Of a stretch of DNA of 22,264 nucleotides, positions 1 to 8,831 are shown in pieces. Origin of the DNA: Larix sibirica (taxonomy: Eukaryota; Streptophyta; Pinopsida; Pinales; Pinaceae); NCBI GenBank assembly GCA_004151065.3, contig NWUY0300001408.1:22031-44294 (forward strand), written 5' to 3'. The notes under the pieces are model-generated. The model ran no database searches. It had not been told where the DNA came from and worked only from the letters and a program-made list of their open reading frames with translations. The position numbers and the translations under genes were made by a program. How positions within the stretch are numbered: position 1 is the first letter of the stretch; the number at the start of each line of letters is the position of its first letter.

Positions 1-420
1 GTTAAATCATGGGTTTCCGGAGTTGTTTTTTTAAATTGTCATTGTCAGAATCACCTATACAGATATTATGCTTACTTATGTGAAAGGTTGTTGATACAGG
101 GACAACTTATTTGATGTTTGGGTATTTTGGCATTTTTTATTTTTTATTTTTTTTTATTTCTGACAATATTCTTGGCATCGGTGTTAATGATGATGGAGGA
201 TTAACAACCTGCAAACTTCAGAAATATGTAAATGGATGAAACCTTGCAACTCAGGTGAACAACGATTTCATCCCGTATGTTATTTAATTTATTTTTTATT
301 TGATTTATTTTTTATTTGGTCCATTTTGAAATTTAAAATGAATGCATTATTATTTCACAACAACTTTTCCGCAACAACACTTATGCTCTCTGATCTACAG
401 TGAGTTCACTAAATTTCTGG
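1..420 (+). repeat. Array unit 1, lacking the exon cassette
   Basis: First visible copy of the recurrent intron-like unit. It contains 'aaattgtcattgtcagaatcacc' near 35-57 and 'agaaatatgtaaatggatgaaacc' near 220-243. Related text recurs near 490-650, 1030-1080 and 2280-2450. Where later copies have the cassette 'taagtggaggttaaa', this copy has unrelated sequence (about 345-420), so the exon is deleted or too diverged to see. There are no long open frames. Confidence 0.5.
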
Positions 421-814
421 CTCTTAAATATGTTTATTAAACTGGTCATTCTGAGCATGTTTAGTTAGATCATCGATTTGCATAGTTTTTTTGGTAAATT
501 GTTAGCGTAAGAATCATCCATACAAATATCATTCTTAGGTTATGTGAAGGGTGGTTAATGTTGCATTTGGGCGTTTTGGTTTTCAGGTTTTTGTCAGTAG
601 TATTGACATCGATGTTAACAATGGACTAACTCAACCTCAGAAATATGTAAATAGATGATGCTCTTCCCTTGCAGCTCTCTAGATTATAGGTAAACAACTG
701 TTAATAAATTTTATTTTATTTTCTTTGGTTGGTTTTGAACTTTGAATTGAATACAGTATTATTCCACAGAGAATTCTAGAAAGAAATATGTGTTTCCATG
801 CCGTCTTTTGTAAG

Positions 815-869
815 TGGAGGCCAAACCTACGGCAATAGGAGGTCACAAGAAGCAGAGCGCTCCTCCAAG
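815..869 (+). pseudogene. Exon-like cassette copy 2 (EAK type)
   Basis: Starts after 'cttttgtaag' and ends at AAG|GTAGTC. The first codons read EAKPTA, matching the EAK-type start of the copies at 1221 and 4757. The frame then shifts: the element 'agaagcagagcgc', shared with the later copies, is in a different phase. It is flanked upstream by the conserved 'agaaatatgtaaatagatgatg' block (about 640-660). Without transcript data the splice sites are inferred from AG/GT context and from conservation between copies. The protein family is not recognised. Confidence 0.4.
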
Positions 870-972
870 GTAGTCATGTCATGTGAAGGAGTGCTCCTCT
901 GGATATTATTTTATGTCTATTCCTGTGTTCTGAATGTGTTCCTTATTTCTTTGTTGTATCAATGTGAGACAG

Positions 973-1023
973 GAGAGGAGACCGACATTCATACATTGGA
1001 AGTAATCAATTGCAACTGGATAG
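973..1023 (+). pseudogene. Exon-like segment, EETDIH type, copy 1
   Basis: Follows the acceptor-like 'caatgtgagacag' and encodes a peptide containing EETDIHTLEV. The same acceptor and peptide (EETDIHAMEV) recur at 2095, and the preceding 100 bp ('ttatgtctattcctgtg...ttccttatttc') also match the text before the second copy. Two copies keeping the same reading through 10 codons suggests former coding sequence. A plausible donor is AG|GTGTTA at 1023/1024. This copy is much shorter than the second one. The product is unknown. Confidence 0.35.
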
Positions 1024-1220
1024 GTGTTATAGATGGATTAACAAACTTGCAAACTTCACAAATATGTAAATGGATGAAACCCTTGCAACTCTTTTGAACA
1101 TAGCTGAAGTATGTTCTTTAGATTTTCTTTTATTTAGTCAATTTTGAAATTTAAAATGATTGCAAAAACCTTTCAACCATTCTAAATAGAGATATTTGTT
1201 TTCTTGATGTCCTTTGTAAG

Positions 1221-1308
1221 TGGAGGTTAAATCCTACTGCAAAAGAAGAAGTAGAAGCAAATTGGATGAAAAGAACCTGCCTCGACAGAGAACTCCAATG
1301 TACCACAG
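1221..1308 (+). pseudogene. Exon-like cassette copy 3
   Basis: Bounded by 'tcctttgtaag' and CCACAG|GTATGCAG, a good plant donor. It is 88 nt long and starts with a valine-glutamate-valine-lysine reading like the other cassettes (V/L-E-A-K). It ends in 'gagaactccaatgtaccacag', nearly identical to the end of the 4757 and 8759 copies. The length is not a multiple of three, so joining it to an identical neighbour would shift frame. The family is unknown. Confidence 0.4.
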
Positions 1309-1420
1309 GTATGCAGTAAATGAATCTGAATTCTTAGATTTATGATTAGTTTTGATTCTTAGATTCTTGAATATTACAAGATGTAATGTTTTGCTAAATA
1401 AATTAAATTTCCTTGCTTGT

Positions 1421-1707
1421 AATATTACGCTTGTTGTAAACCAAAAGAGAAGAATTAATGCACATGGAGTGTGTCCTTGTTTGTCTAATTAGTCAGGTCG
1501 ACTCGATTCCTTGCTTGTTAGTGATGAGATTAGGTGTTCCTGTAGTTAATAATATTGTAATATTACGCTTGTTGTAAACCAAAAAAAGAATTAATGCACA
1601 TGGAGTGTGTCCTTGTTTGTCCAAATAGTCAGTCAAGTTGATTCTCTGCTTGTTAGCGATGAGATGAAGAGCACGATTATGTGTTCCTGTAGATAATAAT
1701 ATTGTAA
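1421..1707. repeat. 138-bp tandem duplication
   Basis: 'aatattacgcttgttgtaaacc' begins at 1421 and again at 1559. Both units carry 'gaattaatgcacatggagtgtgtccttgtttgtc' and end in a shared 'tgttcctgtag..aataatattgtaat'. The second unit has an extra stretch of about a dozen bases (around 'gaagagcacgat'). The apparent 115-codon reverse-strand frame over this region is a by-product of the duplicated sequence, since its peptide also repeats. Confidence 0.85.
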
Positions 1708-2094
1708 TTTTTTCTTGACATTTTTGTGACCTGCTCAGTGGAGTTTCACTAATATTACAAAGTAAGTAAACATGTACACGTGTTTCTTCTTGCTCTCTCG
1801 AAAGTTTCACTCCTTTATGTGTCAAGAAGAAGGAAATCAATGAATGGGATTCCAGCTAGGTGTGAGCACATTTAAAAACTACTTCTATCATTTCATTTCC
1901 TTGCTCTTTGATATCTCTCTGCCACTGTAGATCAGTGCTCCCCTAATTGGTTTGTTTGTGTTTATGTTAATGTCTATATTTCTATGTGCTGGCTTGTTCC
2001 TTATTTCCTGGTTTATCATTATGTTATAACTCTCTGTCGATTTGCTCTGTTAGTGTTTGTGGTTTGTTATGTTTGTTTATTCTGTGTGAGACAG

Positions 2095-2241
2095 TGGAGG
2101 AGACCGACATACATGCAATGGAGGTGCTCAGTTTAAGCGGCTTTTTTGTAAAGTGGTTAAACTCAGACGAAGAAGAATTCTTTACCCTTTTCAACAGTGA
2201 AATGACTTTTTGGCAACGGAGCCTATGGTCTCAAATTCATG
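2095..2241 (+). pseudogene. Exon-like segment, EETDIH type, copy 2 (49 codons, open)
   Basis: Lies between 'gtgtgagacag' and CATG|GTGATTTT. It is 147 nt, fully open in the EETDIH frame, and acidic and aromatic in composition. It reads EETDIHAMEVLSLSGFF at the start, then WLNSDEEEFFTLFNSE, then WSQIH at the end. Its composition is more coding-like than its AT-rich surroundings. It precedes the next cassette (2566) by about 320 bp, as copy 1 precedes 1221 by about 200 bp, so the two exon types alternate. I do not recognise the protein. Confidence 0.45.
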
Positions 2242-2377
2242 GTGATTTTTCTAACTTTTTTCCTTTTCCATAGTTTTCGTAAATTGTCATTGTAACAATC
2301 ACCCATACAAATATTATTTTTAAATTATGTGAAGGGTAATTGATGTAGGAATAAGTATTTGTGATTTTTTTCTGCTT

Positions 2378-2413
2378 TGTCATGGGTCTTGTCATGGGTC
2401 TCAGCATGGGTGC
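2378..2413. repeat. Triplicated 12-bp motif
   Basis: 'tgtcatgggtct' occurs twice in direct succession, followed by the diverged 'cagcatgggtgc'. It sits in the intron-like part of array unit 4. Confidence 0.8.
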
Positions 2414-2565
2414 TAATTAAAAACATCACAAATATGTAAATAGATAATTCTTTTGCAACTCTCTTGAATATAGGTTAATATTTGATTTTCTTTTCAGGTG
2501 TTTGATTTGATTTTTAACATTAATATTTTTGAAAAACAATTTTGTTTTCATATCATCCTTAGTAG

Positions 2566-2673
2566 GTGGAGGTTTAACCTAAGGAACAAACCTATTGCAA
2601 ACAGAAGTATAGAGTGCAACACCATAAATGATGAAGAGAATGTTGATTTAAGAGAGAACCTAACTTATCAAAG
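2566..2673 (+). pseudogene. Exon-like cassette copy 4
   Basis: Acceptor 'atcatccttagtag' and donor AAG|GTATGT. It is 108 nt, the longest cassette, and begins with the conserved 'gtggaggtttaacct'. The frame used by the 4757 copy meets a stop at the fourth codon, so this copy is dead in that phase, although another phase is open across most of it. The intron that follows is the start of a long block that is colinear with the DNA after the 8759 copy. Confidence 0.4.
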
Positions 2674-3620
2674 GTATGTAACTAATGAAAATAGATTTGG
2701 TTGTAATATATATAGTATAATATTACATGTAATATTATCTTATTAAACAATTAACTAAATAAATTACATTGCATTTAGTTGCCCCTTTCCCATTGTCAAT
2801 TATCCATGCTCTTTTTGTGTTTTCCATTGGGAGGAGTTGTACAAAGGAAAATGATTGAATTAAATAGAATAATCCATTTTTCTCATAGCTCTTTTTTTTT
2901 CAAATTACAATAATTTGTTATTATTTTAAACAATTTTTTTTTACATCTATATAAATAAAGTTTGGAGACAAGTTTGTTTGTATTATTTTAACTGTTTTTA
3001 GAGAGTGACTTTGTTTAGTGTTAAGAAAATATTCCATCCTATGAGTACAAGAAATCATATCACTTCAATTAAAATTATGTTGAAAGTGCCAACAATCATC
3101 TTTAAACAGTGAGCAATTTTTAAAGTGTTACTAATTGTTCTCCTCTTTAAACAGTGAGTAATTTTTAAAGTGTTCCAATAGATTGATTTAAATTATTTGT
3201 TCTCCTAACTATTCTAGTTTGTTTCTATTATTCTTTGAATTGTATCTTTAGTTTTAAGAGTTTTAATTGTTCTCATTTCAAGGTTTGCTCTCACTAGCAC
3301 CCTGAGTAGAAAGGAAATGATTAAATCTAACACTCCATCATCTATCTTCAATAGGTAGATAACCCATTTTTTGAGACAAGTTTGTTTGTATTATTTTCTT
3401 TTTAGTAAAGAGAGTAGTAACATCAAATTCTGACATCACTCACTAAAAAAATTTGATTTAAATTATTTTTTTTTTGTCAATCTCTAATAAGTTAGATTTG
3501 ACACACCACATTTTAATATATCTACTATAATTTGTTTCTATCAGATCCTTGCTTGGGTTTCTTGGTGTCCAATTAGAATCAATAATTTCTTTTATTATTA
3601 TTAGAACCATTTTTCAATTA
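2674..3620. repeat. Block X, copy 1 of a segmental duplication
   Basis: AT-rich, no gene seen. Landmarks in order are 'acatctatataaataaa', 'agtacaagaaatcatatcactt', 'agcaatttttaaagtgtt', 'aatagattgattt' and 'actataatttgtttctat'. The same order appears at 8832-9455 with substitutions and indels, placing both blocks directly downstream of a cassette. An internal 45-bp duplication (3100-3131 and 3145-3176, 'ctttaaacagtgagyaattttt') is specific to this copy. Confidence 0.7.
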
Positions 3621-3778
3621 TAAAATTAAAATTCAATTTATTATATCAATTAATACTATTGAATGAAACTAGTATACGAATATCCTCATTACCTAGCTGA
3701 ATGAATTGGTGGATAAGGCAGCACTCCTTCCTCCCCTCCCTCCTAGTAGTAGGTTGAAGTGGTAAGTCTGGTAACCAT

Positions 3779-3899
3779 AACTGTGGATAGCATGCTCGGT
3801 AAGTAAAGGGTTAATAGATGCCGCACCCTATTGACCTTAACTGGTGGATAGGATGCTCAGTAAGTAAAGGGTTAATAGATGCCGCACCCTATTGACCTT
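3779..3899. repeat. 60-bp tandem duplication in a GC-richer patch
   Basis: Units at 3779-3838 and 3839-3899 share 'gtaagtaaagggttaatagatgccgcaccctattgacctt' exactly and differ only in the first 20 bases. The surrounding 3690-3965 is clearly less AT-rich than its neighbours and has no match elsewhere in the window. I could not assign it to a gene or transposon family. Confidence 0.9.
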
Positions 3900-4452
3900 C
3901 TTGGCTGAAGCAGTAGGTTCTAAGTAAGGTTGTATCATGCCGTCCTGAGAATGGGTAAATAGCGGTTAGCTTTAAATAAATTTTAGAATTTAGTAGCTTT
4001 TCCATTCTTGCATGTCCTTTATTAATGGCTTATGGTGATCTCTGCTGGTCTATACTGAGAGAGCGATTATCTCCAAGTACTGTATTTCCTTTCATATTTA
4101 TACCTTATTTTATATAATGAAAATGACATTTAAATATAAATTTACCAGCATAACATATATTATCTAGCAATAATTTCCAGGTCTAAATTGACATATAACT
4201 TTATAATGTGTTGTTACCAAAACCGCAAACAGGTGATTGTTATTTAATAAAATGGGCTACTTTTATTTACTTCTACAATCTACAGAATGATGATGAGAAT
4301 ATTATATGAAACATGATAATGTTGTGTAATAATTCTTCCAAAACATCCCTACAGAAATTGGGCAGTCTCATATTTTATTCTTTTAAACTGTAGGAATCAA
4401 CATTCAAAACAGGTGATAAGAAGAGACTCTCTATCCTGCATTCATTGACTAT

Positions 4453-4560
4453 AAAGTTCAGTGATTTGTGCCATTTCTATCTGCGTAAAAATGGTGTTTC
4501 TATATAAAAAGTTCAGTGATTTGTGCCATTTCTATCTGCCTAAAAATGGTGTTTCTATAT
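4453..4560. repeat. 55-bp tandem duplication
   Basis: 'aaagttcagtgatttgtgccatttctatctgc' followed by 'taaaaatggtgtttctatat' is repeated at 4453 and 4508 with one visible substitution (g/c). The young duplication lies inside the older array unit. Confidence 0.95.
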
Positions 4561-4756
4561 ATGTTTGGACATATTCAAAACCTGCTAACTATGATTTTTT
4601 GTCAATAGGAAATTTTTGAATTTATCAGCTAGCATATGGCCTAGGGTTGCAATAAAATATTCTTTTATTCCACTCTTCACTTCCTTGTTGCTGGGTGTAG
4701 GTGCTGGAGATGGATTAACATCATTGTAAAATTTATTTTCATGTCATCCTTAGTAG

Positions 4757-4855
4757 CTGGAGGCTAAACACATTCAAGCGGAAGCAAAGCAGAGTGCAAC
4801 AGGGAAAAAGGATGGAGAGAATGCTGCATTGACAGAAAAATCCAATGTACCACAG
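4757..4855 (+). pseudogene. Exon-like cassette copy 5 (best preserved, 33 codons)
   Basis: Exactly 99 nt between 'catccttagtag' and CCACAG|GTATGC. It is open throughout in phase 0, reading LEAKHIQAEAKQ at the start and TEKSNVPQ at the end. It is hydrophilic, lysine/glutamate-rich and without cysteine, like a linker or coiled segment. It is the only copy that is both in frame and bounded by good splice signals, so it is the best proxy for the ancestral exon. The donor region is duplicated just downstream. The host protein is unknown, and neither a start codon nor a terminal exon is visible nearby. Confidence 0.45.
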
Positions 4856-4893
4856 GTATGCAATGAATGAAATCCAATGTGACACAGGTATGC
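4841..4893 (+). promoter_or_regulatory. Duplicated 5' splice-site region
   Basis: 'tccaatgtaccacaggtatgcaat' (4841) is followed 32 bp later by 'tccaatgtgacacaggtatgcaat' (4873). The exon end and its CAG|GTATGC donor are therefore present twice in tandem. If this DNA were spliced, two competing donors 32 nt apart would be available, and using the distal one would shift the frame. Confidence 0.55.
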
Positions 4894-4894
4894 A

Positions 4895-5600
4895 ATAAAT
4901 TTTCCAATCTCGCAGCTTTTCCATTCTCTCATGTTCATCGTGTCCATATTGCCAGCAATTATCACCTTATTGTATACTAATTATCCCCTTAGGGCATAAA
5001 CCCAGATCTAATTTATAGTAATTATCATAATGTATACTATCTAGCATTAGTTTCCAGATCTAAATTGACATATGATCTTTATAAATATTATCAAATTTAA
5101 GTGGCTGTCAGGTGGTTGTGATTCCGGCTTTTAGCAATTGCTTAATAGAATTGTGACTGCTGCTTTTAACAGATACTTCATAGAATGGGTTGTGATTCCA
5201 GTTATTAAAATAGAATGGAGTACTTTTTATTACTTCCACGATCTAAAGAATAAGATTGTTAGCGAAAATATCATGGTTGTGTATTAGTGTTTTCTTTTTC
5301 TTTGAAAACATTATATCATGGTTGTGTATTAATTTCTTCTTTTTCTTTGAAAATATCATGGTTATGTTATATTAATTCTTCCAAAAACATCCCATCCCTA
5401 CCAAACTTGGGCAACACTACAGACGGTTACATGTATTCATATTTTTATTCTTTTAAACTATAGGAGTCAACGTTTGAAATAGGTGATAAGTACATGTATT
5501 CATAGACTAGAAAGTTCAATGATTTGTTACCTTCCTTCTCCCTCATCTTCTTACATAGACTCGAAAGTTCAGTGATTTGTTACCTTCTCCTTCATCTTCT
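4895..5600. repeat. Array unit, diverged copy without cassette
   Basis: Colinear with 3985-4560 ('gcttttccattctctcatgt', 'tttccagatctaaattgaca', 'ttacttccacgatcta', 'aaaaacatccc', 'tattcttttaaactatagg', 'aaagttcaatgatttg'). It holds two private tandem repeats: 'gaaaatatcatggttgtgtatta' units at 5264, 5304 and 5349, and a 53-bp duplication starting at 5501 and 5554. No exon cassette follows. Confidence 0.65.
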
Positions 5601-5930
5601 TTATTGTGTGACTGTTACACTCCAATGCAAAAATGGTTCTATGAGATATCATCAACTTACTAATCCTGACATATTTTTTAGGCTTAGGGTTCAATATCAT
5701 CAACTTTTTCCTCTTAACATTTTAAGCTAAATTTATTTTATCTTTCCTCTTATCATTTTAAACTAAATTTATTTTATCAAATTAAAAATAATTTGATTAA
5801 AATTTGAAACTCTATAATTCTCTAATAAAATGGATTCTTTTAATTTACATTTATTATATATGCTTGGTTACACACTTTTAAATAGATTACACACTTTTGA
5901 ATATAACTTTTTAAGTCCCTCACATAAAGT

Positions 5931-6232
5931 AAAGGTTTCCTATTATAAGTTCCTCCCAGATTCCTTTTGTCTTTCCATCGTCTTCTCCAATAAGCATCAA
6001 CTCAGAGAGCAGAGAGCAACTTTGTCCGGTGAAAAAACCATATTCTATTGTGTTATAAAATCAAATAAATCTAGTATTTACTAAGCAACATTTAACAGGA
6101 ATGTAGAGGAAAGCAAAGCTAAATAAGAATTCTATCAAACATGACATATTCTACATCAACATGACATATTTTACATTAACATTAGTTCTATTTGTGTTTT
6201 TAAACATGTTTTATTTTTTAGATTTTTCTATC
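5931..6232. repeat. Direct repeat, copy A (about 300 bp)
   Basis: Runs from 'aaaggtttcctattataagttcctcc' to 'aacatgttttattttttag'. Copy B is at 6419-6737 with only scattered substitutions. A third, diverged copy of the latter part ('agcaaagctaaacaagaattcc') lies at about 9455-9570. Small open frames over both copies encode the same peptide only because of the duplication. Confidence 0.9.
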
Positions 6233-6273
6233 TAATTTGAAATTTTCAATAATTTTTTTATTTTTTTTAAAAA

Positions 6274-6303
6274 TTTTTTTTTTTTTTTTTTTTGGGGGGG
6301 GGG
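6274..6303. other. T20G10 homopolymer junction
   Basis: Twenty T followed by ten G, then 'tttttaccc' and about 110 bp of T/G-rich sequence up to a single ambiguous base at 6418. Immediately after it, copy B of the 300-bp repeat begins. The composition is unlike the surrounding DNA and typical of a poorly resolved join. Confidence 0.8.
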
Positions 6304-6418
6304 TTTTTACCCTTTTGTGGGTTTAGAATGATTTTTTGAGGGAAATAATGATTTTTTTCCCATTTGGTTACCAATTTAGGGATTTTGGGTCTTTGGAGGC
6401 TAAATATGTAGGGAAAAN

Positions 6419-6737
6419 AAAGGTTTCCTATTATAAGTTCCTCCCAGATTCCTTTTGCCTTTCCATTGTCTTCTCCAATAAGCATCAACTCACCTTTCCA
6501 TCATCTTCTCCAATAAGCATCAACTCAGAGAGCAACTTTGTCCCGTGAAAAAACCATATTCTATTTTGTTATAAAATCAAATAAATCTAGTATTTACCAA
6601 GCAACATTTAACAGGAATGTAGAGGAAAGCAAGGCTAAACAAGAATTCTTTCAAATATGACATATTCTACATCAACATGACATATTTTAGTTCTATTTGT
6701 GTTTTTAAACATGTTTTGTTTTTTAGGTTTTTTTATG
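6419..6737. repeat. Direct repeat, copy B
   Basis: Near copy of 5931-6232. It contains a private 35-bp tandem duplication (6458-6492 and 6493-6527, 'cctttccat..tcttctccaataagcatcaactca'). The sequence after it (6738-6980) is colinear with 9690-9995, with shared 'tagtttgagatt', 'ttttttatatttacaatattttagttttt' and 'ctcaataaaatttaaattaat'. Confidence 0.9.
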
Positions 6738-6984
6738 AAATTTTCAATAAAAGTATTTTTATTTTTATTTTTTATTTTTTTTCAATGTAGTTTGAGATTC
6801 TCCATAAAAGAATGAATTAAATTGACTGAATTAAATTGACTTATCGTAACTTAAATATAGATTAAATATAAAAAATAATTACATTTATTTCTTATAATAA
6901 TTTAACTTTATTTTTTATATTTACAATATTTTAGTTTTTTAAAGAAAATTACTCTCAATAAAATTTAAATTAATCTTAAGCTTT

Positions 6985-7262
6985 GGCAAAGAACGCTAGC
7001 TGGTGCCATATTGAGGGGTGACGGTACATGCCAGGGTGTAGCATCTGTCAACATCATATTGGAATATGCCCAGTTTTTTAATTACTTTTTGCGGGTTGTT
7101 GGGAACCAAGATGGGATTAAATTGACTGTACATGCTACCCATTGGGGTATAGCCAGAGGAGCCAGAGGAGGAGGCACTGGTTCTACTGTGCAATACAGAA
7201 TAAGTTATGTTAAAAGTCACAGGATTTCCCGTTTAGCCCAGATAGAGATTCAAGTCGAATTA
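6985..7262. other. GC-richer island with opposed short ORFs, unassigned
   Basis: Between AT-rich blocks lies about 280 bp with clearly higher GC content. It carries an 85-codon plus frame (7011-7268) with a glycine-rich stretch (GIARGARGGGTGSTVQY) and a 74-codon minus frame (6996-7220) with a serine-rich stretch. Neither resembles a family I know and no splice or promoter context decides between them. It may be a captured gene fragment or part of an unrecognised transposon. Its edges, near 'tttggcaaagaacgctagc' and 'caagtcgaattatg', show no obvious terminal repeats. Confidence 0.3.
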
Positions 7263-7269
7263 TGTTAAA

Positions 7270-8289
7270 ATCATGACTTCTTAATGGCTTTTATCCTTTT
7301 TCATATACAGAAATACGATAGGCCTAGGTTAGTTGTTACTCAGGCCATTATTTATATTAATAAATAAACCACCTTGTGCATAGTCTATATGGCCTTCTTG
7401 CTATAAAACACTTACATCAATTACAAAACAGTCTCTTATATATAAAAATGTATAATGAGGTCCACACTCATAATGCTTAAATTAAATCAATTTGATTGAT
7501 AAAAATTGAATCATGATTAGGTATTTTAAACAAATTTGATCTTACTTGACTTAAGGAAAAAACCCTAGTTATCTTGTATTTAAAATGTTTTTTTTTAATA
7601 TGTAATCATGACTTTTGAAAATTGATTACTGGTTGCACCCTCCACCTCATACCAGCACATTCAATATTCTTAAAATTATTTTATTAATCTCAGCTAAGGC
7701 CAATATTTTTCTTATTATAATATTAATATTAATATTAATAATTAATATTTAAAACAAAACTTTAATTTTTTTAAGTTTAATTAGCTCTTCTTAATTAACA
7801 GTTTCTTCTTATTTATTGTTATTTTTTTTATTTTTAATATTATTTTTAGTTCTGTTTATCAATTTCTTCTCAATTTTTATTAATTAAAATTTATCATTTT
7901 CATTATCTTTCTCTACTTTAAATTCACTCTTTTTTTCCTTTTAAAATAATCATTTCAATCTTTTTTATAATTCTATTTACTTTTATATTTTATGGTTAAA
8001 TTTTTAAAATCATTTTTAAATATTAAACACTTTTAATCTTGATTATTTTTATATTTTTATTAGTATTCTTTTAATTTATTTTCTCTCATAAAACTATAAC
8101 CCTTTTTACATTGATATTATTATAATCTACTAATTATTAGCTTTATTTTATAGTGATTAATTATTTTATGGTGATTATTAATTTCAAGTAGAAATTCTTC
8201 ATACTCATAGCTATTCTCTCTTCCCAGGCATAACCATTCTCATCATTTTGTGGTGATTATTAATTCTTATAACTTTTGATTTTTATTTA
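7270..8289. other. AT-rich region without recognisable genes
   Basis: No open frame with coding character. It includes an (AATATT)-type tract at about 7717-7750 and long T-rich runs (7760-8100). The left part ('gataggcctaggttagttg', near 7318) is slightly less AT-rich but matches nothing else in the window. Confidence 0.5.
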
Positions 8290-8758
8290 GTAAAATGGAT
8301 TACTTTTATTTACTTCCACATTATAAATTGTTGTGTAATAATTCTTCCAAAACATCCCTCCATAAATTCGGCAACAGCATTGAAACGGGATGGTCTCGTA
8401 TTTTATTCTTTTAAATTGTGGGAATCAATGTTCAAAACAGGTGATAAGAAGAGACTCTCTATCCTTCATTTACGGACTATAAAGTTCAGTGATTTGTGCT
8501 TTTTTTTCAATTAAAACATTATTTTATTCCACTCTTCCCTTTGTTTGGGGCTTATCCAATGTACCACAGGTATGTAATAAATTGTAGGAATCAATGTTCA
8601 AAATAGGTGATAGACTCTCTATCCTGCATTCTCGGACTATAAAGTTCAGCGATTTGTGCCATTTTTTAAATTAAAAAATTATTTTATTCCACATTTGTGC
8701 CAGCGATGAATTAACACTAATGTAAATATGCTAAAATTTATTTTCTTGTCATCCTTAG
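8290..8758. repeat. Array unit with truncated and full cassette approaches
   Basis: Third copy of the unit described at 3985-4893: 'ttacttccacattataaa', 'aaaacatccctccataaattcggcaac', 'aacaggtgataagaagagactctctatcc', 'aaagttcagtgatttgtgc'. An internal partial second copy follows at 8583-8670. A bare exon tail, 'tccaatgtaccacag|gtatgtaataa' (8555-8580), sits between them, so one cassette was deleted down to its last 16 nt or so. Confidence 0.65.
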
Positions 8759-8831
8759 GCTAAACACATTCAACCGGAAGCAGAGCGAACAGTGAGAAAG
8801 GAAGGATGCAGAGAACTCCAATGTACTACAG
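8759..8831 (+). pseudogene. Exon-like cassette copy 6 (5'-truncated)
   Basis: The acceptor is 'tcatccttag' directly before 'gctaaacacattcaaccggaagcagagcg', so about 10 bp present in the 4757 copy ('tagctggag') are missing and the acceptor is fused to the interior of the exon. It ends CTACAG|GTCTGC. It starts AKHIQPEAE, but an internal deletion changes frame before the conserved 'aactccaatgtac' end. Confidence 0.4.

Larger units (their letters stand above)
3985..4893. repeat. Array unit containing cassette copy 5
   Basis: Begins 'gcttttccattcttgcatgt', which recurs at about 4913 ('gcttttccattctctcatgt'). Ordered landmarks shared with 4913-5600 and 8290-8830 are 'ccaggtctaaattgacatat', 'ttacttctacaatcta', 'aaaacatccc', 'tattttattcttttaaac', 'aacaggtgataagaagag' and 'aaagttcagtgatttgtgcc'. 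The unit ends with the exon cassette. This is a tandem duplication of exon plus intron, not a dispersed transposon, because the flanks are shared as well. Confidence 0.65.

Noticed and set aside
1493-1840. 115-codon minus-strand frame
   Set aside because: It spans a 138-bp tandem duplication and its peptide simply repeats. There is no motif or gene context.
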